A DNA stretch of 14,471 nucleotides from Alphaproteobacteria bacterium CG11_big_fil_rev_8_21_14_0_20_44_7. Lineage in GTDB: Bacteria > Pseudomonadota > Alphaproteobacteria > Rickettsiales > 21-14-0-20-44-7. A program made the translations under genes and the position numbers. The notes beneath the pieces are model-generated. The model was not told the origin of the DNA. It saw only the letters and a list, made by a program, of their open reading frames with translations, and made no database searches. Of this stretch, positions 6,907-13,403 are shown in pieces. Position 1 is the first letter of the stretch; the number at the start of each line of letters is the position of its first letter. The DNA lies in contig PCXJ01000124.1 in assembly GCA_002787615.1 (NCBI GenBank), positions 1-14,471 on the forward strand. Direction: 5' to 3'.

Positions 6907-6934
6907 AGCAAATTCTCAAAATTACAAGCTGATA

Positions 6935-7852
6935 TTATAATGACAGCGCACCAATTTCCCTTCTGCCACCGTGAATCATCTCAACAAATTTTCCTTCTGC
7001 ACCGCCACCCCTTTCGGAAACCGCTTCAATCTCGGTTTTCCATTCAAGCAACTGTTCTCTGATTTCGTATATGTTTTTGCTACCTAACATTCTATCTGCC
7101 ACACAATCTTCCATTTCTGCTAAAAATCTATCTGTAACTTCATCCGTCCACACAATAATTTTTGATTGTTGCTCAGGGGTTCTTTGATTACGGCGAATTT
7201 CACTTGCAAGGTCAAAGCCTGCAAACTGATTAAAGTTATATGGTTTTGAACTTGTTTTCATCATAGGCATTACAGTATCGGTAATTATTATGGGATAAAA
7301 CTCAGCAATGCCCATCGAGGCTGCTTCCTGATAACATTCCGCAGTTTCCACCTCAAAACCCAGACCTTCCAAATCACGCTTAACATCACGCAATTTTGCA
7401 GAGTCATCATCTGCTAATAATATCTTTATTTTATCAGCGCCCCTTTGCCGCGCAGCAATCCCTTCTTCCATTTCATCAATTACACCACCTATATTACCAG
7501 CACCCTTTGCTCTAACACTGTTAATTTTACCTCCTTCCAATAATCCCCTCTGAACATCAGTAACACAATCTTCAAGAAAACTCATTGACCATACCGTCAT
7601 CCATATGTTCGGATTTTTTGTGTCAGATATTTGTGTGGCATGAGTAGAGGCCGTAGGTATATTTGCAATTTCATCAGCGGATGCGGGAAAAGAAAAATCA
7701 CATAATATCCCTTCAAATTCTATCTCCCCCAAACATCCTAAAGCGTCTGCCAAATTAGTAGCCAACGTTACCTCATGACCTCTTTCATGCAAATGCTGCA
7801 AATAAACGCTTGATTCACGCGAACTATCCTCAACTAATAATATCTTTGCCAT
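6935..7852 (-). CDS. Double receiver-domain protein without output domain
   Basis: The protein contains two phosphoreceiver (REC, CheY-like) domains in tandem and nothing else recognisable. REC1 covers about residues 3-136: acidic pocket Glu8-Asp9 (LLVEDS), probable phospho-acceptor Asp52 (ILCDFSFP), switch Ser89 (VWSM) and Lys116. REC2 covers about 143-275: Asp148-150 (LLADDDS), phospho-acceptor Asp192 (IIITDTVMPMM), switch Thr236 (VWTDE) and Lys259 (LGSKN). Both share VW(S/T) followed by an EDCV motif, suggesting internal duplication. Both carry extra residues just after the phospho-site compared with CheY. There is no DNA-binding, enzymatic or kinase domain, so it may act by protein contact or as a phosphate sink. 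No partner histidine kinase is in the window. It lies between gyrA and coaD, with an AGG ribosome binding site that abuts a perfect dyad. Confidence 0.85.
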   Translation of the reverse strand: MAKILLVEDSSRESSVYLQHLHERGHEVTLATNLADALGCLGEIEFEGILCDFSFPASADEIANIPTASTHATQISDTKNPNIWMTVWSMSFLEDCVTDVQRGLLEGGKINSVRAKGAGNIGGVIDEMEEGIAARQRGADKIKILLADDDSAKLRDVKRDLEGLGFEVETAECYQEAASMGIAEFYPIIITDTVMPMMKTSSKPYNFNQFAGFDLASEIRRNQRTPEQQSKIIVWTDEVTDRFLAEMEDCVADRMLGSKNIYEIREQLLEWKTEIEAVSERGGGAEGKFVEMIHGGRREIGALSL

Positions 7853-7861
7853 AGCATAACC

Positions 7862-7886
7862 TAATTCGTTATTATTTAACGAATTA
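7862..7886. promoter_or_regulatory. Perfect 10-bp dyad before the double-receiver gene
   Basis: TAATTCGTTA-N5-TAACGAATTA is a perfect 10-bp inverted repeat in the 81-bp gap between gyrA and the receiver gene. Its last base on the minus strand is the A of the AGG ribosome binding site, 9 nt before the ATG at 7852. It could be an operator, or an RNA hairpin that hinders ribosome binding. No T run follows on either strand, so it is not a classical gyrA terminator. Confidence 0.55.
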
Positions 7887-7933
7887 CTTAGCGCATATTA
7901 TTAAGAAATGCAAATATTATGTAGCGCCTGTAT

Positions 7934-10723
7934 CTAGCTATCCGCGCTATCATTGTTAGGCTCGCCCTCAGATGCAGCCTCACCTTCAGCAGCTTCAGCA
8001 ACTCCCGCTTCCTCGCCGTCAAGCTCTTCATCATCGCCCTCTTCGCCTTCAACATCCTGAATGCGAGTGGCGGAAATCACCAATTCTTCGGCAGCGACTT
8101 TGAGGATTGTTACGCCTTGCGTGGCGCGTCCGGCAATGCGGATTTGGTTAACTGGCGTGCGGATAAGCTTACCCTTGTCGGTTACAACGATAATTTCGTC
8201 ATTTTCTTCAACCGGATTGGAAGCAACAACCTTGCCGTTTCTATCTGAAGTTACGATATTCACGATTCCCGAACCGCCGCGATTTGTAACGCGATATTCA
8301 TAGGCGCTGGAGCGTTTGCCATAGCCGTTCTCGGTGAGAGTGAGGATGAAATCTTCATTTTGCGCCATTGGCACAAGCTCGTCACCCAGAATATTTGCAA
8401 TTTCTGCCTCAACTTCCGCCGCAGCCTCGGCATCTAGCGCGATTTTTTGACGCAATTCCACCGGAATTTTCAGGAATGCAGCGCGTTTTTCCATATCAAA
8501 TTCCTGACCGGATAGGATGGAAATCGAAACAAGCTGATCACCTTTATTTTTGAACTTCATGCCGCGTACACCGGTTGAATTACGCGATTTAAACACGCGC
8601 ACAGCCTCAACAGGGAAGCGGATTGATTGCCCGGAACTTGCCGAAAGCATGATATGATCACTCGGGCTACATGGGCGCACGCCAATCAGACGCTCATCAC
8701 CTTCCAGCTTCATCGCGATTTTACCGTTTGAGCGCACATCTTTAAAATCGCTCAAGTCATTTCTTCTGATATTACCGTGGGTTGTGGCGAAGACGATATT
8801 CATTTCATCCCATTTATCTTCCTCTTCCGGCATTGGCATAACATTGGTGATGCGCTCTTCAGCCTCAAGAGGGAAGATATTGACCAGCGCTTTGCCCATA
8901 GATGTTGGCGAGCCAAGCGGCAGTTGGTAAACCTTGGTTTTATAAACCTTTCCGATATTCGAGAAGAACAGCACCGGAGTATGCGTGTTGGCGACAAAAA
9001 CCTTGCGCGCCACATCTTCATCATCGCGCATTGCAACACCTGCACGCCCCTTACCACCGCGACGTTGTGCACGATATGTGGTGAGCGGCACACGCTTGAT
9101 ATAACCGCGCTGAGTTACGGAAACCACCATTTCTTCACGCTGGATTAAATCCTCAATATCTTGCTCATATTCGCTTTCTTCAATATTCGTGCGGCGTTCT
9201 GTTGCGAATTCTTCTTTGATTTTTACGAGTTCTTCACGCAGAATTCCGTATAGCTTATCGCGGTTGGAAAGCGTTTCGAGATAATCCTTAATTTGCGTTG
9301 CCAACTCATCAAGCTCACCGCTAATTCTTTCCTGCTCCAAGCCTGTTAATCTTGCAAGCTTCATATCCAGAATTGCGCGCGCCTGAACTTCGGTGAATTT
9401 AGCCTTGCCATCAACAATATCGTTCCCAACCTCATCAACAAGCTTGATTAATGGCTCAACCACCGCAGCATTCCAGCTACGTGACATCAATTCTTCCCGC
9501 GCTTCGGCAGGATCTTTCGCGCCACGGATAATCTTGATAACTTCATCAATATTGGCAACTGCCATGGCAAGCCCAATCAGAACATGGGCACGGTCACGGG
9601 CTTTGCCTAGCAAGAAATTCGTGCGGCGAGTGATAACTTCTTCGCGGAAAAGTACAAATGCGCGAATAACATCCAGCACATTCAACTGACGCGGGCGACC
9701 ACCGTCAAGCGCCAGCATGTTTACACCGAATGAAGTTTGCAGCGTTGTTAGGTGGAAAAGCTGATTCTGGATAACTTCCGGAATCACATCTTTTTTGACC
9801 TCGATAACCAAGCGCACTCCGTCTTTGTTGGACTCGTCACGCATTTCGGCAATGCCTTCAATTTTCTTCTCGCGCACCAATTCACCAATGCGCTCCTGTA
9901 TGCGAACCTTATTGGTTTGATACGGCATCTCGGTAAAGATAACCGCCTCGCGCCCGTTCGGCATTTTTTCAAAATGGCTTTTTGCACGCATAACCACAGA
10001 ACCACGTCCGGTAGAAAGCGCCGAGCGTGAACCAACACGCCCTAAAATAGTACCGCCTGTAGGGAAATCCGGTGCAGGCATAACTTCCAGAACTTCCTCA
10101 AATGTCACTTCCGGATTGTCGATATATAAGCAGCATACATCAATAACTTCACCTAGGTTATGCGGTGGAATATTTGTTGCCATACCAACTGCAATACCGC
10201 CTGAACCATTCACCAACAGATTGGGGAATGCAGCAGGTAAAACACTTGGCTCACTTTCTTGCCCATCATAGTTTGGACGAAAATCAACGGTTTCCTTGTC
10301 CAAATCGCTGAGCATTGTGTGTGAAATCTTCTTCAGACGTGATTCAGTATAACGCATTGCCGCAGCATTATCACCATCCATCGAACCAAAGTTACCCTGC
10401 CCGTCAATCAACAGCTCACGCATTGAAAATGGTTGCGCCATGCGAACCAAAGTATCATAAATCGCCGAGTCACCATGCGGGTGATATTTACCCATAACGT
10501 CACCGACGATGCGCGCAGATTTCTTATACGGCTTGTTATAATCAATCCCCGCCTCATGCATCGCATATAAAATGCGGCGCTGCACCGGCTTCAAACCATC
10601 ACGCACATCAGGAATGGCGCGGGATACAATCACGCTCATCGCGTAATCGAGATATGATGACTTCATCTCTGATTCGATTGAAATCGGCTGGGTATTATCG
10701 TATTTCGCTATTTCATCATTCAT
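7934..10723 (-). CDS. gyrA: DNA gyrase subunit A
   Basis: GyrA is the breakage-reunion subunit of gyrase, which introduces negative supercoils with GyrB. The catalytic tyrosine is Tyr125 in AAMRYTESRL. The quinolone-determining region KYHPHGDSAIYD (79-90) has Ser86 and Asp90, equivalent to E. coli Ser83 and Asp87, so it is of the sensitive type. The GyrA box QRRGGKG, needed for DNA wrapping, is at 553-559, followed by the beta-pinwheel repeats. The protein ends in an extended acidic tail (about 891-929, rich in Glu, Asp, Ala and Gly). At 929 residues it is somewhat longer than E. coli GyrA (875). The start ATG has no Shine-Dalgarno but a good promoter lies immediately before it (see 10732-10760). 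The neighbours ssb and coaD agree with alphaproteobacterial gene order. Confidence 0.98.
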   Translation of the reverse strand: MNDEIAKYDNTQPISIESEMKSSYLDYAMSVIVSRAIPDVRDGLKPVQRRILYAMHEAGIDYNKPYKKSARIVGDVMGKYHPHGDSAIYDTLVRMAQPFSMRELLIDGQGNFGSMDGDNAAAMRYTESRLKKISHTMLSDLDKETVDFRPNYDGQESEPSVLPAAFPNLLVNGSGGIAVGMATNIPPHNLGEVIDVCCLYIDNPEVTFEEVLEVMPAPDFPTGGTILGRVGSRSALSTGRGSVVMRAKSHFEKMPNGREAVIFTEMPYQTNKVRIQERIGELVREKKIEGIAEMRDESNKDGVRLVIEVKKDVIPEVIQNQLFHLTTLQTSFGVNMLALDGGRPRQLNVLDVIRAFVLFREEVITRRTNFLLGKARDRAHVLIGLAMAVANIDEVIKIIRGAKDPAEAREELMSRSWNAAVVEPLIKLVDEVGNDIVDGKAKFTEVQARAILDMKLARLTGLEQERISGELDELATQIKDYLETLSNRDKLYGILREELVKIKEEFATERRTNIEESEYEQDIEDLIQREEMVVSVTQRGYIKRVPLTTYRAQRRGGKGRAGVAMRDDEDVARKVFVANTHTPVLFFSNIGKVYKTKVYQLPLGSPTSMGKALVNIFPLEAEERITNVMPMPEEEDKWDEMNIVFATTHGNIRRNDLSDFKDVRSNGKIAMKLEGDERLIGVRPCSPSDHIMLSASSGQSIRFPVEAVRVFKSRNSTGVRGMKFKNKGDQLVSISILSGQEFDMEKRAAFLKIPVELRQKIALDAEAAAEVEAEIANILGDELVPMAQNEDFILTLTENGYGKRSSAYEYRVTNRGGSGIVNIVTSDRNGKVVASNPVEENDEIIVVTDKGKLIRTPVNQIRIAGRATQGVTILKVAAEELVISATRIQDVEGEEGDDEELDGEEAGVAEAAEGEAASEGEPNNDSADS

Positions 10724-10731
10724 GGGATGAG

Positions 10732-10760
10732 TTTATAAAGCAGAAAACCCACCTTGTCAC
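10732..10760 (-). promoter_or_regulatory. Candidate sigma-70 promoter for gyrA
   Basis: On the minus strand GTGACA (10760-10755), a 17-bp spacer and TATAAA (10737-10732) match the -35/-10 consensus at five of six bases each. The -10 ends 8 nt before the gyrA ATG, so the predicted start falls at or within about 2 nt of the initiation codon. That would leave no room for a leader, consistent with the missing Shine-Dalgarno. Confidence 0.6.
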
Positions 10761-10775
10761 GCATGAAATACACAA

Positions 10776-11525
10776 TTAATCCGATTTATTAGTCAGGCTT
10801 TTCGGCCATAAAAACCAGCTTTTCACATACATGAAATTTCTCACTCTGGTTTTGACCACAATCAGCAGAATTCCGATTGAAAGCAAACACCATATTGCCG
10901 GCCATTCATTGATATTATCGGTCAAGCGCATCGCGAGAAAAGGCCCCATAAGATATTGATAAACCGTGATTCTCCACGAGCCGTACATCAACGGAAGCCA
11001 GAATGCAGTTATGATATAGGTCACAAAGCCATATTTGAAGAACGGAATCCACGCATCCACAAACCAGTTGCCGATACCATTAGTTGGCACTTCCCACGCA
11101 ATATGCCAATTACCGGAAACCGAACACATAAACTCACCACATAGCGGTCTTGCAGGATTACACTGCCCTGCCCATTCAAACGGATAAAGCTGAATTATCA
11201 TGAAAATCGCCGAAGCAAAGCATAATATATATACTGGAACTTCCACCTTTTTCTTCACCGCCTCCGGTACAAAATGCATCGAAAGCGCATTAATGAAAAA
11301 TGGCTGGAAGGCAATGTGCAAATAGCCGAATAACGTCAAAATCTGATTGGTCGGGCTGGAACATTCATCAATATATGCATAGGTAAAAGCTTGCAAAAGC
11401 TCCATCAGCGAAAAATAGCCAAGCGCAATCCAAATTGGCGCAGGTTCTTTTTTGTAAGCCGCATATAGGGTTGTTCCCAAACCTACCGATGCCAATACCG
11501 CAGATGCTTCACCGCTCCAACACAT
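10776..11525 (-). CDS. Multi-pass membrane protein of unknown function
   Basis: A 249-residue integral membrane protein. I count about seven hydrophobic segments, near residues 6-24, 30-50, 62-84, 95-115, 160-182, 188-203 and 208-225. The start MCWSGEASAVLA and the histidine-containing third segment (GYLHIAFQPFFIN) are distinctive. They remind me of a family of conserved membrane proteins annotated only as a domain of unknown function (possibly DUF5765), but I cannot confirm this. The loop at 116-140 has three cysteines (122, 129, 134) that could form disulphides if it faces the periplasm. The start ATG has a GAGGG ribosome binding site, and a promoter lies just before it. It sits between ssb and gyrA. 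No function can be assigned. Confidence 0.85.
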   Translation of the reverse strand: MCWSGEASAVLASVGLGTTLYAAYKKEPAPIWIALGYFSLMELLQAFTYAYIDECSSPTNQILTLFGYLHIAFQPFFINALSMHFVPEAVKKKVEVPVYILCFASAIFMIIQLYPFEWAGQCNPARPLCGEFMCSVSGNWHIAWEVPTNGIGNWFVDAWIPFFKYGFVTYIITAFWLPLMYGSWRITVYQYLMGPFLAMRLTDNINEWPAIWCLLSIGILLIVVKTRVRNFMYVKSWFLWPKSLTNKSD

Positions 11526-11555
11526 AATTTTGCCCTCTATTTAATTCCACGGAAC

Positions 11556-11583
11556 TTTATAAAGGCAAAAAATATATTGTCAC
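11556..11583 (-). promoter_or_regulatory. Candidate sigma-70 promoter for the membrane-protein gene
   Basis: On the minus strand GTGACA (11583-11578), a 16-bp spacer and TATAAA (11561-11556) use the same two hexamers as the gyrA promoter. The expected start near 11549 leaves a leader of about 24 nt containing the GAGGG ribosome binding site. This suggests transcription separate from ssb. Confidence 0.55.
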
Positions 11584-11586
11584 CAA

Positions 11587-11614
11587 TTAAAACGGGATTT
11601 TTAAAACGGGATTT
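11587..11614. repeat. Exact 14-bp tandem duplication at the 3' end of ssb
   Basis: The unit TTAAAACGGGATTT occurs twice in a row (11587-11600 and 11601-11614). The second copy encodes the last residues and stop of SSB (the Ile-Pro-Phe tip), and the first lies directly after the stop. The reading frame and conserved tip are intact. Confidence 0.9.
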
Positions 11615-12053
11615 CGTCATCTAGCTCTTCAGCAACATTCTGGTTGCTTGAGCCGCTATCCTGATTATCAGCATAATCATTGCTCGCGCCGCCACCGCCT
11701 TTGCTATCCAGAAATGTCAAAACGCCGTTATAGCCTTGCAGCACGATTTCGGTAGTGTATCTGTCCATACCGGAATTATCCTGCCATTTGCGGGTTTGCA
11801 ACTGCCCTTCCACATAGATTTTTGAACCTTTATGGAGGAATTTTTTTACCAAAGTAACCAAGCCCGGATTGAAAATCGCAACTCTGTGCCACTCCGTACG
11901 CTCGCGCTTCTCCCCGCTATTTTTATCTGTCCACTGGTCGGAAGTTGCAATCACGATATTCGCGATTTCTTTGCCGTCTTGAGTGCTGCGGATTTCCGGC
12001 TCTTTGCCCAAATTCCCGATTAATATAACCTTATTTATTGATCCTGACGCCAT
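11601..12053 (-). CDS. ssb: Single-stranded DNA-binding protein SSB
   Basis: SSB coats single-stranded DNA during replication, recombination and repair and recruits partner enzymes. The OB fold occupies about residues 4-112, with Trp41, Trp55, Phe61 and Trp90 at the places of the DNA-stacking aromatics of E. coli SSB (40, 54, 60, 88). A Gly/Asn/Ser-rich linker leads to the acidic tip DDEIPF, the docking site for repair and replication proteins. The frame is open to an ATG at 12137, but the family starts right before the SINKVILIGNLG strand. The ATG at 12053 has a TGGGGAT ribosome binding site, so I take 150 residues. It is divergent from the repeat gene at 12182. The 128-bp AT-rich region between them must hold both promoters, but I see no convincing hexamer pair there and no alphaproteobacterial LexA box (GTTC-N7-GTTC). 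Confidence 0.97.
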   Translation of the reverse strand: MASGSINKVILIGNLGKEPEIRSTQDGKEIANIVIATSDQWTDKNSGEKRERTEWHRVAIFNPGLVTLVKKFLHKGSKIYVEGQLQTRKWQDNSGMDRYTTEIVLQGYNGVLTFLDSKGGGGASNDYADNQDSGSSNQNVAEELDDEIPF

Positions 12054-12181
12054 TTTTATCCCCATATTTTTTGATTTATTTATGCATAACTTATCCTGTG
12101 GGTGATTAAGTTCAAGTTTTTTATTAGGAAAATGCAATAAATTTACTTTACATAAACATTAATATAAATTAAGAAGGCTGC

Positions 12182-13333
12182 ATGAGCACAAAAAATTTAT
12201 CTACAGAGGATATATACGAAAGAACCGTGGCAGAAATTATACGCTGCGACGTAGATGAATCTTCCGCTAGAAACGCGGCAATGGACAAAAGCTTTTCTTT
12301 CCTAAAAAGACTAAACGCAGAAGGAGATTATTTTCAATTTAGAGAAAAAATTGAGGAAACTCTTCGCATGCTTAATGACGAGCTTGGCTGTAATATCTCT
12401 TATGCGGATTATGTTTCAAAAGCTGCACTTAAACAACCACAGCTTTTCTACCAATCACCGGAAAGAATAAAAAATAATATTAAGGATGTTGTCGATAAAT
12501 TAAATGACGAGCTTGGCTGTGATATCTCTTATGCTGATTATGTTTCAAAAGCTGAACTTAAAACACCACAGCTTTTCTGCCTATCACCAGAAAGAATAAA
12601 GAATAATATCAGGGACGCTGTCGATAAATTAAATGACGAGCTTGGTTGTGACATCCCTTATGCTGATTATGTTAAAGCTGCACTTAAACAACCACAGCTT
12701 TTCTACCAATCACCGGAAACTATAAAAAATAATATTAAAGGAATAGTCGATAAATTAAATGGCGAGCTTGGTTGTGATATCTCTTATGCTGATTATGTTT
12801 CAAAAGCTGCACTTAAACAACCACAGCTTTTCTACCGATCGCCGGAAACTATAGCACAGCATGTGAAAACTGCATTTAGCCTGCATGAAGATTATGGAGT
12901 GATAGATATTCCGGAAGGTTATGAGAAAAAATTAGAGCATAAAAACGCGCAATATCCGGCACGGCAATTTATTTTAGAAAAAATGCTGGCATGGCCAGTA
13001 TCCTTAAACCTTGCCACTGATAATTATAAATTACGTGCATGGTCGGAAATCTGGCTTGGAGAACAAGATACCAAACCGGCATTCGGCTCACTTATACAAA
13101 AATCCAGAAAAAGCCTGACCGAGAAAATGGCCGACTGGCTATCAGAACCAAGGCAGGATGCAGGGCGGGAATTTGCACGCAGCCTGTTATTGGAAACATT
13201 GGTGAAAGATAAAATCATGCCGAAAAAATATATGCCTGAGCCAAAAGACATCCCCCAAGCCAACGCGCAGCATTTTCAGAACATGGTAAAAGCAAGCATT
13301 TCTAACAAAAGCACAGATTACATTCCAAAATAA
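12182..13333 (+). CDS. Protein with four tandem 43-residue repeats, function unknown
   Basis: I do not recognise this 383-residue protein. Residues 1-63 form a helical N-terminus ending in a half-unit that resembles the end of a repeat. Residues 64-234 hold four near-identical repeats of 43, 43, 42 and 43 residues, each with ELGCDISYADYV, then ALKQPQLFYQSPE, then an IKNNIKDVVDKL helix. Residues 235-383 are non-repetitive, charged and predicted helical, with W272, W287 and W291 in a region ending EIWLGEQ. No signal peptide or membrane segment is seen. The pattern Pro-x-Leu-Phe-x-x-Ser-Pro-Glu-x-Ile plus helix resembles the helical repeats of mTERF-like nucleic-acid-binding solenoids, but the units are longer than mTERF units (about 31-35), so this is only a likeness. 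The ATG has a good AGAAGG ribosome binding site (12173-12177 region). The gene separates ssb from uvrA, which in many relatives are direct divergent neighbours, so it may be an insertion. Confidence 0.85.
   Translation: MSTKNLSTEDIYERTVAEIIRCDVDESSARNAAMDKSFSFLKRLNAEGDYFQFREKIEETLRMLNDELGCNISYADYVSKAALKQPQLFYQSPERIKNNIKDVVDKLNDELGCDISYADYVSKAELKTPQLFCLSPERIKNNIRDAVDKLNDELGCDIPYADYVKAALKQPQLFYQSPETIKNNIKGIVDKLNGELGCDISYADYVSKAALKQPQLFYRSPETIAQHVKTAFSLHEDYGVIDIPEGYEKKLEHKNAQYPARQFILEKMLAWPVSLNLATDNYKLRAWSEIWLGEQDTKPAFGSLIQKSRKSLTEKMADWLSEPRQDAGREFARSLLLETLVKDKIMPKKYMPEPKDIPQANAQHFQNMVKASISNKSTDYIPK
12371..12883 (+). repeat. Four in-frame tandem repeats of 129/126 bp
   Basis: Units are at 12371-12499, 12500-12628, 12629-12754 and 12755-12883. 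They are nearly identical at the DNA level, including synonymous positions, which points to recent duplication or ongoing homogenisation. Unit 3 lacks three bases (the serine after DYV), keeping the frame. Each unit has one conserved cysteine (residues 70, 113, 156 and 198). Confidence 0.95.
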
Positions 13334-13403
13334 ACCTTGAATATTTATGCCCTTATGTGCTAAGTGCAAGCGTTTATTTTAATTTAGTTTTAGAAGGGTT
13401 GTA

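Noticed and set aside
12054..12137. SSB N-terminal extension of 28 residues
   Set aside because: The family starts right before the SINKVILIGNLG strand and the ATG at 12053 has its own ribosome binding site; the extension is low-complexity and AT-rich.
12054..12181. LexA-type SOS box between ssb and the repeat gene
   Set aside because: Only a single GTTC half-site is seen; no GTTC-N7-GTTC match exists there or before uvrA (13334-13403).
12371..12883. CRISPR array
   Set aside because: The repeats are 126-129 bp, contiguous without spacers, and in frame within a coding gene.
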